Below are positions 7,179-14,042 of a stretch of DNA of 42,265 nt, one piece after another (position 1 is the stretch's first letter; each line of letters opens with the position of its first letter). The stretch is from a virus. The position numbers and the translations under genes were made by a program. The stretch is taken from the IMG/VR virus record IMGVR_UViG_3300037487_000625, positions 1 through 42,265 of that record; one strand, 5' to 3'. Under the pieces are notes generated by a model. That model was not told the origin of the DNA. It ran no database searches and saw only the letters and a list, made by a program, of their open reading frames with translations.

Positions 7179-9379
7179 TTGCTCTCCTTCTTGTCGAGTC
7201 TCTCAACAATTCCTCGCGCCCAACTCCAACCCTCGTCGCCACCCCAGCCATTCCAAGCTTGCCAGCCCTTGCCCTGCTCATCCCAAGTCTGGCCCTTCTT
7301 GTCTGATTGATGGCGTGTGAAGTACTTCACCATACGGCGCACAGTTTCTTCGCTCAGGCTCTTGCGATTTGCAAGATCGCGCGCGCGCGCAAGACCAACG
7401 CTAGTCATTCCCCGCTCTGATTCGGGCTTTGTCTCTCGCACTTCAAGTGCGCGGCGAGCGTTCTTTGCGACACTTTCGGGCGGCGTGAAGCCGTCCTCGA
7501 ACGTCTCCTTCTCACCCTTCTTCTCGTCCTTCGCGAAGTCCTTTGTCTTGAGCGACTCACGCTCAGTCACCATCACTGCTTGCTCTGCGCTCAATCCATC
7601 TTGCACAAGTTCTTCGACGCGATTCAGCGCGGACTTCGTATCGTCCCAATGTTGTGGCAAGCGACGATTCTCAGTCTTTCCGCACATGTCATATGCGATG
7701 GCCCACGCCTGATCATCAGCGTAGCCTTCGTCAATCAGAACGCGATGCTTCGCAATGACGCAGTCGCCGATCTCGCGCGCATTGCGCTTCTTCGTCGGAC
7801 TCTTGCGGTCCTTCGGATAGTCGTGCTTGCCCGAAGCGCAGCCGTTTCCATTCGTGAATCCGCCGAATCCGTTGCCGCAGTTGCCCTTCGGCTTGCCGCG
7901 TCGGCGGCGACGTACTGCCTCGCGACGAAGTTCCTTCTCCGACATCTTTGAGAACGCTTGCTTCGCAGACAGAACCTTCGGCTCGTCTCCGACAAAGTCT
8001 TGTTCGACATCGTTTTTGAACGCATCCTCGTCTGCGATCTCTGGCATGACATCTTTGATCTTGCCAGTAAGAACAGGCTCGTCGATGTCAGGAATCGCAA
8101 GTCCCAACATCTTGCGCGTCTCTGCTTCACTAACTGTGCCACCAAGTTCATTCACGAAGATGCGAATGGCTTCGAGCTTCTTCTCCATCTCTGGACTTTC
8201 GACGGAGAACTCAAACTTCGGATAGTTCTCTTGCGGCCCAAAGTTCATGTCCACGATTTCGCGCACGAGTTGCTGCGTAATCGTTTCGCCAAGACCATCG
8301 GCGACAAACTTCATCTGTCGCGTGAACGTCTTCTGATGCTGACTCGCGACATTTGATCCGATGCCCGATGACACTGCTTCGCTCGTTGCGCTCTGACCAA
8401 CGATGAGTTCCTTGATGTTCTTGGCGAGCCACTCGCAGAGATCAGCAAACACTTGCGCGCGCGCCGCGCCAGGTTCCTTGATCTCAATCTCGTAGTCTTT
8501 CTGCCCAGGCGTTGAGCGAGGAACAACAGCACTCACGTCGCCGACGAGATTGCGGAGGATCTCTTCCATCTCCTCCTTGCCGCCCTTCTGCGCCATCGGG
8601 TAGTAGCCAACGCGAATGCCTTGAGCGTAACGCTCTGCGTAGGTCGCCCAGTTCTGAAGCACGGCCTGCTTCAAGTTCCAATACCACCACACGGTATCGC
8701 GAACGCCCTTGCCCAAGAACGCATACGCAGTCTCATACGGATCATCGAAGTCTGGCCCCTGCACCATATATCGATGCCACACGACAGCGCGGCGTTCAAT
8801 AGGCGTGAGAACGTGGACGCGCGAATCGAATCCTTGTTGCGTCGAGCCGCCCGTTCCGTCCATGTCGGCGTAGTAACGCGGTCCAACGCGAATGGCAGGC
8901 TCGCCGTCAAGGCTCACCGTGATTGTGTCAGGATGAAACGGAAGCCAATCGCTGACGATCACGCCTCCGTCAGGCCGACGCGCATAGATCAAGTTTGCAG
9001 CACTTGACCCATACCACACAGCGTCGAGCAAGTGACGCACCAAATCCGCGAAGCGCGGGATGCGAGAGAAGATCTCTTGCGTTCGTTCTGCAATCTCCTC
9101 TTGCATCGGATCGCGAGAATCGAATGGCTTGATTTGCCATTCAAGACCAGCAATTGACACTTGCAATTGAGTCAACGGCCCCATGCAGTCGGGATCGTTC
9201 CTCATCTGCTTCATCAACTGACGGTCCTTGCGGTACGCCAGCGATGGATTGCGAAGCATCTTCGCGACACTCGCGAAGTACGTCCGTTGCATTTCAATCG
9301 GCATTGCGACAGGGCGCGTCATTGCCGCCGGCAATTTCGCTTTCTCGTCGCCCGAGGGAATATCCAAAAGTTCATCCAT
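7175..9379 (-). CDS. Portal protein (DUF935 type) with extra C-terminal domain
   Basis: A 734-residue protein. Residues about 1-480 match the DUF935 (Mu gp29) portal pattern: MRNDPDCMGPLTQLQVSIAG near 60-80, then AVWYGSSAANLIY, WLPFHPDTI, a VVWHRYMV strand, NLKQAVLQNWATYAERY, and IVGQSATSEAVSSGIGS near 340. The remainder is an appended region: basic and Gly/Asn-rich near 500-530, then a conserved-looking block with RGMTSVGLARARDLANRKSL, VRRMVKYFTRHQSDKKG and WNGWGGDEGWSWARGIVERL. That block occurs in other phage head proteins, sometimes with proteases. The start overlaps the terminase end and has GGAGG upstream. Confidence 0.85.
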   Translation of the reverse strand: MDELLDIPSGDEKAKLPAAMTRPVAMPIEMQRTYFASVAKMLRNPSLAYRKDRQLMKQMRNDPDCMGPLTQLQVSIAGLEWQIKPFDSRDPMQEEIAERTQEIFSRIPRFADLVRHLLDAVWYGSSAANLIYARRPDGGVIVSDWLPFHPDTITVSLDGEPAIRVGPRYYADMDGTGGSTQQGFDSRVHVLTPIERRAVVWHRYMVQGPDFDDPYETAYAFLGKGVRDTVWWYWNLKQAVLQNWATYAERYAQGIRVGYYPMAQKGGKEEMEEILRNLVGDVSAVVPRSTPGQKDYEIEIKEPGAARAQVFADLCEWLAKNIKELIVGQSATSEAVSSGIGSNVASQHQKTFTRQMKFVADGLGETITQQLVREIVDMNFGPQENYPKFEFSVESPEMEKKLEAIRIFVNELGGTVSEAETRKMLGLAIPDIDEPVLTGKIKDVMPEIADEDAFKNDVEQDFVGDEPKVLSAKQAFSKMSEKELRREAVRRRRRGKPKGNCGNGFGGFTNGNGCASGKHDYPKDRKSPTKKRNAREIGDCVIAKHRVLIDEGYADDQAWAIAYDMCGKTENRRLPQHWDDTKSALNRVEELVQDGLSAEQAVMVTERESLKTKDFAKDEKKGEKETFEDGFTPPESVAKNARRALEVRETKPESERGMTSVGLARARDLANRKSLSEETVRRMVKYFTRHQSDKKGQTWDEQGKGWQAWNGWGGDEGWSWARGIVERLDKKESK

Positions 9380-10799
9380 AAAGCCTCCACAACCTATTCT
9401 TGCTTGATTTGGTCAGTTCCGGCTTTGCAGTCAAGCCGTATCCGGCCCTCATGCAAGCCTCCATCAGATCGACAACAGCGTCCACGCAGTCATCGTGATC
9501 CCCAGCGGGGAATGTTGTCATCTCTTCGTACAGAATCGCGTGTTCGCGAGACACCTTCCCCTTCTCACCACGAAGACGAAGCTTGCCTGTTTCGACAAAC
9601 GACTGCTTCTCGCTCGCGCGCGAAAGCTTGTCCTTCGTGCGAACGAGAGGAACCACGCTCGTAGTCTCACAAGCCAAAGACAACTGCTGCACGAGACCGG
9701 CCTGCGGCCCATTGCCTTCAGCCATCAACACGCTGATCCCCGCCGCTCGGCACTCGCGAGCGCAGATCCGTTGCCACTCCGGAAACGGCACTCGCGCACG
9801 GATGACCTTATCGATGTAGCAATAGCCATCCATCGATCGCCAACCCGTCACCAACACCGAGTAGTCAGGATCGCCCTTCTTCACCGTCCGGTCGCTGAAC
9901 GCAAAGTCCGTCGCAGCAATCGCTTGACCCGTCACGCGCACAAAGTCAGGCACTTCGCCCTCATAGAACGCCCGATCAAGCCACCAATGGTCAAAGACGA
10001 GTTGATCGCTCGAAACAGGCGACAGCTCATACGCGCGCGCATACGCAATCGGCCCGTACTGCGCCCTCAAGTCCTGCATCATCGTCGGCGTGTACACCTC
10101 GTGCCACGGACTGTCATAGCCCTTCACAGGCCGGCGAAACATTCCGCCACGGTCCTCGTGATACGTCCGCCATTCAGCCGTGATGTCAGCAACGTGATAC
10201 GGCGTACCAAACTTCCACACACGAGGATTCTCGCCCGACCGATCCAACGTCGGCAACCAAATCGTGGTCCAAGCTTCCTTCACTTGCTCACGCATGGCAG
10301 GCTGCTGCACCGCATTCCGAAGATCGCAAATGTCATCCGCAATCAACAGATCCGATCGACCGCCAGCGCGACCGAACACAGACACCGCTTCCACAGTCGG
10401 GTCACGCATGAACCGACTGCGCTTCACCGTGAACGCCGTGTTCCCCCAAGACGAATCCTTATCCGGCTCAATCGCAGGAAACACACTCCGGTACTCGTCC
10501 GACTGAATCACCTTGCGAATCAACGTGACCGTCTTCGTCGCCTCGTCATCTGACGAACCAACGATCTTCACGCGGATGTGCGGGTTCTTCCCAATCTCCC
10601 AACACACCCGACCAACCATCTGGTTCGTCTTCCCATGCCCACGAGGCATCTCACAGTACGCATTCCCGTGCTGATCAAGATGCCATTGAAGCTCGTCGTG
10701 CAAGCTCGCATTCTCAAAGCCCAACACATACGGCACGAACCAATGCGCAGCCTCCTGACAGCCGTACCAAAACTCCTGCGGTGTCAGATCGCCACTCAT
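9372..10799 (-). CDS. terL: Terminase large subunit
   Basis: A 475-residue DNA packaging motor. The Walker A motif PRGHGKT lies at about residues 52-58, Walker B LLIADD at 151-156, and the coupling motif FGTP near 198-201. The RNase H-like nuclease begins with AATDFAFSD (Asp 298) and ends with GDHDDCVDA (434-440). The start MSGDLTPQEFW at 10799 is chosen because its ATG overlaps the upstream stop as ATGA; a longer frame to 10838 has no such support. It pumps DNA into the prohead through the portal encoded next. Confidence 0.95.
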   Translation of the reverse strand: MSGDLTPQEFWYGCQEAAHWFVPYVLGFENASLHDELQWHLDQHGNAYCEMPRGHGKTNQMVGRVCWEIGKNPHIRVKIVGSSDDEATKTVTLIRKVIQSDEYRSVFPAIEPDKDSSWGNTAFTVKRSRFMRDPTVEAVSVFGRAGGRSDLLIADDICDLRNAVQQPAMREQVKEAWTTIWLPTLDRSGENPRVWKFGTPYHVADITAEWRTYHEDRGGMFRRPVKGYDSPWHEVYTPTMMQDLRAQYGPIAYARAYELSPVSSDQLVFDHWWLDRAFYEGEVPDFVRVTGQAIAATDFAFSDRTVKKGDPDYSVLVTGWRSMDGYCYIDKVIRARVPFPEWQRICARECRAAGISVLMAEGNGPQAGLVQQLSLACETTSVVPLVRTKDKLSRASEKQSFVETGKLRLRGEKGKVSREHAILYEEMTTFPAGDHDDCVDAVVDLMEACMRAGYGLTAKPELTKSSKNRLWRLYG

Positions 10800-11311
10800 C
10801 GCTTTCCTCCAACGCTTCTCGCGACACCTGAATGACACCCTCCAGATCGTCCCACATGACGCACCCCCTCAGCAACATGGTCTGACCATCGATGCGCGAT
10901 CCAATAGACCGAAGTCACCGTGATCTCCAATCGTGCCGCAATTTCCTTGCGCGTCAACCCATGAGCCAACCCCTCAAAGACACTTAACGCAACGTCAGGC
11001 AAACCCAACCCACGCAAGACCTCCAGCAACTCCTCTTGCTCCCGCGCGTCATTCCGATCCCGATAGCCAACAGGACCGCCAAGCTCCTCCAACGACTCAT
11101 GCCGGCCACGTCGAATCAAATCACGACACGCCGTCGCGTACAAAAAACGCAACTTGCGCGGCATCAATGACGGCTCCTTACCCGTGCGCAAAAATGAAAT
11201 CCAAGCCTGCTGCGCCAAGTCCTCCGCGTCCTCAATGCCAACAGACCCATAGCGCATAATCGACTTCGCAGTCGAGCGCGAGCGATCCCATTGTTCCTGC
11301 GTCACGTCCAT
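10796..11311 (-). CDS. ECF-type sigma-like protein in the small-terminase position
   Basis: A 171-residue protein starting MDVTQEQWDRS. Residues about 25-70 read like sigma region 2 (EDAEDLAQQAWISFLR, then LRFLYATACRDLIRR). Residues about 110-150 read like sigma region 4 (LPDVALSVFEGLAHGLTRKE, then IAARLEITVTSVYWIAHRW, a helix-turn-helix). It is the first gene of the late operon and is coupled to terL by ATGA. It may direct RNA polymerase to late promoters. The alternative is a small terminase, which is also HTH-bearing and normally sits here. The ribosome binding site is weak. A longer frame to 11374 would begin inside the promoter region. Confidence 0.65.
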   Translation of the reverse strand: MDVTQEQWDRSRSTAKSIMRYGSVGIEDAEDLAQQAWISFLRTGKEPSLMPRKLRFLYATACRDLIRRGRHESLEELGGPVGYRDRNDAREQEELLEVLRGLGLPDVALSVFEGLAHGLTRKEIAARLEITVTSVYWIAHRWSDHVAEGVRHVGRSGGCHSGVARSVGGKR

Positions 11312-11325
11312 GAACACACCGTACC

Positions 11326-11347
11326 GATCGCAAGAAAACTTGCGATC
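11326..11347. promoter_or_regulatory. Perfect inverted repeat, late-operon operator candidate
   Basis: Nine-base arms GATCGCAAG and CTTGCGATC flank AAAA, with no mismatch. The site ends 15 bases before the sigma-like gene start and lies just downstream of a possible -10 box. The core of the same palindrome (8-base arms) occurs once more at 26618-26637, against the promoter of the exonuclease operon. A dimeric repressor or activator binding both sites is the simplest reading. Confidence 0.7.
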
Positions 11348-11351
11348 CCAC

Positions 11352-11430
11352 AGTCTACAACTTGTGTGCAACATCGCCTATTTGTCAACAACATTTGGAC
11401 AACAGTCGTGCAACAAGTCTACAACGGCGA
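11352..11430 (-). promoter_or_regulatory. Late promoter region with repeated GTTG boxes
   Basis: On the minus strand a consensus -35 box TTGACA lies at 11388-11383. No clear -10 box follows at 17 bases; TAGACT at 11357-11352 is the best hexamer but its spacing is 25. The decamer GTTGTAGACT occurs twice (11361-11352 and 11428-11419) with GTTGCAC next to each copy, and GTTG recurs several times between. This arrangement suggests a phage-specific activator or alternative sigma site rather than a plain sigma70 promoter. Confidence 0.45.
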
Positions 11431-11821
11431 GTTTCGGAGGCCGAAATTTCGCATACACGGGGGGTGTGTTAGAGCGTTCGGGTTTTCGCCTAACCGAAGT
11501 TCCAGAAGGGTAAGTTCGGTAGGAGGGGGGTTTGTACGACCCCTCCCCCCCATGCGTCCGGTGGCCGGCGCGGTCGGGTTCCCGCGTTCCGATCCCGCCA
11601 CGCGTAGCGGTTCGACCGATCGACTACGCGTACGAAACGAAACAACGTGAGCGCATCGGCCCACGTCGTCGCTTCGTTCGTTCCGTTCGATTCTCTCAGT
11701 GTTCGCGAAGTTCCCGCCTTCCCGCGATCTTCCCGCCATCCCTCTTCCCCTCGTCTCTCCGTTCCACGTTGACGTTATGCCGTTCCCTTCTCAAAGTCAA
11801 GCATCAAATACTATGAAAGTG
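11431..11821. other. Non-coding region between late promoter and Gp88 cassette
   Basis: No convincing gene on either strand; the open frames here are low-complexity shadows. It contains a hairpin with arms GGAGGGG and CCCCTCC at 11522-11546, repeats of TTCGG/CCGAA around 11470-11520, and a pyrimidine-rich stretch with several TTCCCGCC-like units near 11705-11760. Confidence 0.5.
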
Positions 11822-11855
11822 CGAACGGCCGATACTCGCGAGTATCGGCCGTTCG
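11822..11855. terminator. 34-bp perfect palindrome, probable terminator of the Gp88 cassette
   Basis: The two 17-base halves are exact reverse complements with no spacer; the left half starts CGAACGGCCGATACTCG. It lies 18 bases after the stop of the Gp88-like gene. On the minus strand it is followed by GCACTTTCATAGTATTTG, moderately T-rich. A Rho-independent terminator is the first choice. A binding site for a dimeric protein or recombinase cannot be excluded, since a loop-less palindrome is not the usual terminator form. Confidence 0.55.
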
Positions 11856-11873
11856 TTCGGTTGGTTGGTTCGT

Positions 11874-12848
11874 TCACACTCTCGCGATTCGCGAGTCAGT
11901 CAATCGTAACGCGAACCCGTACGGGTCGGCCTCGTCGAGCGTTCGCGGGTTCGCGATCGGCCCTTTACCCTTTAGCAGTACCACGCTACCCGCAGGATCG
12001 AGTGTTCGATCGTCCGTCTCATCCCCATCGACCACGGGAAACACGCGATCCCCGAATCGCACTCCTGCAACGTGATCGGTAGGCGCGTCGCGTCCGATCC
12101 CGCCGACAACGGCGGCAACCGTTCCACCGTTCGCGAGATACGCGCTCGCGAGTTCTTCGCTCGCACGTTCCGACCACGAATAGACTACCCGCGTACCGTT
12201 CGCATACCCGCTACCCTTCATCGCGAGACGAACGGCCGACGGTCGCTTGGTATACGCGTAAGCTTCAATTCCGAAGCGCGTAAATAGGCTGGAGATCTCG
12301 GGGAAAGTCTCGAAGCCTATATCGGTGGCCACGTTCAACCGAGCCACCGTCCGAACCTCCAGTGCGCGCGCGATTCGCGCGGCGCGCGCTCCAGCGCGGA
12401 CCAATTCTGCCCCCGCCGCTACGGGGTGTTCTCGCATCGCGCGAAGCCGACGAGCGCGCGCGCCGATGATCGACTCAGGATTCATGCGCGCGCGGCCGCA
12501 CGTCGGCCCCAACACACAGAACCCGCCACAAGCACCGATCGCGGGGCAGGGATTGTACACACGCGAGTCCGCTCCGCTCGCGCCCGTAAACGCGAGGGTG
12601 ACGCTCGCGTTTTTCGCGAGTTTGGTATTCCCGCTCGCATGCGGCGCGGAAACTTCGAAGAGGTCGGTGCTGCCTAAATCCTCGCGAAGTCTCGCGATAG
12701 CACCGCGAAGGTAGCGTGCATTTCCGGTTGCGGTAATTGCCGCGCGGATTCCGCGAGCGAACCCATCCCTCCATTCGTGAGTCTCGAATGGGGGAAGGGC
12801 GAGTGCGGCGACGGCGGCGGGTGGAATTTGGGGAAGGGAGAGTTTCAT
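11874..12848 (-). CDS. Gp88-family protein
   Basis: A 324-residue protein with the pattern of the phage Gp88 family: ASGNTKLAKNASVTLAF near 70-88, then a four-cysteine cluster NPCPAIGACGGFCVLGPTC near 100-118, then RLNVATDIGFETF and RFGIEAYAYTKRPSAVRLA near 190-215. These correspond to the family's C-P...C...C...C and L-N-x-T-S-D-I/Y-T-K blocks. The four cysteines suggest a metal or iron-sulfur site. The family function is not known to me. It is the last and largest gene of a four-gene cassette whose DNA is unusually rich in CGCG and TCGCGA compared with the rest of the genome. Confidence 0.72.
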   Translation of the reverse strand: MKLSLPQIPPAAVAALALPPFETHEWRDGFARGIRAAITATGNARYLRGAIARLREDLGSTDLFEVSAPHASGNTKLAKNASVTLAFTGASGADSRVYNPCPAIGACGGFCVLGPTCGRARMNPESIIGARARRLRAMREHPVAAGAELVRAGARAARIARALEVRTVARLNVATDIGFETFPEISSLFTRFGIEAYAYTKRPSAVRLAMKGSGYANGTRVVYSWSERASEELASAYLANGGTVAAVVGGIGRDAPTDHVAGVRFGDRVFPVVDGDETDDRTLDPAGSVVLLKGKGPIANPRTLDEADPYGFALRLTDSRIARV

Positions 12849-12850
12849 GG

Positions 12851-12967
12851 TTAGAGTCCCGCGATAAAGGCAAAGGTGAGCAGAACGAATGAGAGAACGG
12901 TAACGAGTGCGAATCCGATAGAGATATCGCGTTCGTGTTTCGCACGGTTGAAAGTTCGACGGTTCAC
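12851..12967 (-). CDS. 38-residue single-membrane-segment peptide
   Basis: Starting at GTG 12967, which overlaps the upstream stop as GTGA, the peptide is VNRRTFNRAKHERDISIG followed by a hydrophobic helix ALVTVLSFVLLTFAFIAGL. It has a basic N-terminus and a C-terminal membrane segment, so an N-in orientation is likely. It is followed two bases later by the Gp88-like gene. The function is unknown. Confidence 0.55.
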   Translation of the reverse strand: MNRRTFNRAKHERDISIGFALVTVLSFVLLTFAFIAGL

Positions 12968-13263
12968 GACATCCCTACCTTCCGAAACGCAATTTCCATG
13001 CGGCGGGTAGAAATGATTCCGCAGGAATGTTCCACGGCCCACGCGATAGCGTCTGAGCCATTATCGCGTTCGAGTTTCTCAAGGCGAGCACGCGCACGCT
13101 CTGCGCGGGCGAGCGCGCGGCGCGCGAGCGTAAATTCACCTCTACGGGCGAGCGCGTGCGCTTCGCTCGCGTTCCTCTCGCTCGTCACGAACGATCGAAG
13201 TGCAAGAAGGGACGCGCGAGTTTTTTCGGCACGCAAGGCTATGATTGTTTCGAGGAAAGTCAT
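12964..13263 (-). CDS. Hypothetical Arg/Ala-rich helical protein
   Basis: A 99-residue protein, MTFLETIIALRAEKTRASLL onward, with a long amphipathic or coiled-coil segment LARRALARAERARARLEKLE near 45-65. The start overlaps the upstream stop as ATGA (13263/13260). No family is recognised. The codons are dominated by CGC, CGA and GCG, part of the CpG-rich cassette. Confidence 0.6.
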   Translation of the reverse strand: MTFLETIIALRAEKTRASLLALRSFVTSERNASEAHALARRGEFTLARRALARAERARARLEKLERDNGSDAIAWAVEHSCGIISTRRMEIAFRKVGMS

Positions 13264-13529
13264 CGTGCAACCTCCGAAGGGTTGGCGATACCGTGCGCGG
13301 CGCAGTAAACCTCGACTGCGGCGAGAAGGAAGCGAACATTCGCTTCGGGGTTCCGCGAATTAATCGCGCATCCGTTGCGGTAGTCTTCAATCGCGTTCGG
13401 AGTCTTGAGGAACGTGAAGACGCTACGTTCCGTCGCATCATCACGCTCGCCGCGGGCGGCGAGCGTGATGAGTGAAAGTGCGTCGGTACTGATTATCTCT
13501 TCGGTTACTGATAGTGCGTCGGGGTTCAT
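13260..13529 (-). CDS. Hypothetical protein, first gene of the CpG-rich cassette
   Basis: An 89-residue acidic protein, MNPDALSVTEEIISTDALSL onward, ending AAVEVYCAAHGIANPSEVAR. Not recognised. It opens the leftward four-gene cassette and is coupled to the next gene. The ribosome binding region is purine-rich (GCAGAAAGAAGAGCC). The promoter must lie in 13530-13650, where I see only weak candidates. Confidence 0.55.
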   Translation of the reverse strand: MNPDALSVTEEIISTDALSLITLAARGERDDATERSVFTFLKTPNAIEDYRNGCAINSRNPEANVRFLLAAVEVYCAAHGIANPSEVAR

Positions 13530-13652
13530 TGCATGGCTCTTCTTTCTGCGGGTTGTTCCCGCGCTAGGATCTTACATCCTGTATCGGTAAGCGCACGTGG
13601 GAGGATTCAATTTTTCCGAAGTTTTTTTGTTCGGGGTTTGTTCGGTATGTCG

Positions 13653-13681
13653 ACCGTCCCTAACAAACACCGTCCCTAACA
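13653..13681. repeat. Tandem direct repeat ACCGTCCCTAACA, period 16
   Basis: Two exact 13-base copies at 13653-13665 and 13669-13681 separated by AAC. Just before them TTTGTTCGG is also repeated with period 11. Two in-phase copies in a non-coding region look like an operator or a pair of iterons. Confidence 0.6.
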
Positions 13682-13715
13682 GGTTCCGAACGCGCCGGCC
13701 ACGTCGCGAGTCACG

Positions 13716-13801
13716 CGCGCCAGCCGTTCAGTATTGAAAGCGCGAGCGCATGCGTGCGCCTTGCGTGCGTTGCGCGCGCATTGAGAATACTCGCTGGCGC
13801 G
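13716..13801. repeat. Large interrupted inverted repeat
   Basis: CGCGCCAGC (13716-13724) pairs with GCTGGCGCG (13793-13801). Inside it, AGTATT (13730-13735) pairs with AATACT (13786-13791). The 50-base centre is an alternating GCGC/TGCG sequence that can fold further. It may be a structured RNA leader or a DNA element such as an origin. Confidence 0.5.
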
Positions 13802-13931
13802 TTTCTCCAATCGCCGGCGGCGCGGCGGACGCGCAGGATTCCGCAGCTCGTAGCCACGCTGGAATCAATCCGCGCAGCGAATCGCAAATTTTCTTGCGGT
13901 CGTAAGTCCCGCTCTCGCGCGCATATACGCG

Positions 13932-13946
13932 AATACGGACCGTATT
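13932..13946. promoter_or_regulatory. Palindrome with arms AATACGG / CCGTATT
   Basis: Seven-base arms around a single A. Related sequence AAACGG-A-CCGTATT occurs at 14976-14988, just before the HTH gene start. Single CCGTATTC half-sites occur upstream of starts at 15280, 16553 and 17165. It could be an operator for the regulators encoded nearby. Confidence 0.45.
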
Positions 13947-14042
13947 AGTAGGGAAATATTGTAGTGGCGCGCTCGACTACGCCGATACACGCGCTATCAT
14001 TACACCAACGCGGCGAGTGCCGCAGAAAGAAAGGTAGAAACC

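Larger units (their letters stand above)
13530..14042. other. Divergent intergenic control region
   Basis: 513 bases separating the leftward Gp88 cassette from the rightward recombinase operon, with no gene seen. It holds poly-T runs near 13611-13628, a tandem 13-base repeat at 13653-13681, a large inverted repeat at 13716-13801, and a palindrome at 13932-13946. A possible weak rightward promoter (CTCGAC at 13973, TATCAT around 13996) precedes the gene at 14043. This could be a control region or a replication origin. Confidence 0.5.

Noticed and set aside
9495-10553. A 352-residue plus-strand open frame opposite the terminase
   Set aside because: Arg/His/Leu-rich shadow of terL, with no motifs or context.
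11431-11821. Small reading frames on both strands in the intergenic region
   Set aside because: Low-complexity Arg/Ser/Pro content, no ribosome binding sites and no coupling to neighbours.
12851-13042. A 63-residue frame starting at 13042
   Set aside because: Its first 25 residues overlap the upstream gene in another frame; the GTG at 12967 with a GTGA overlap gives the likelier 38-residue peptide.
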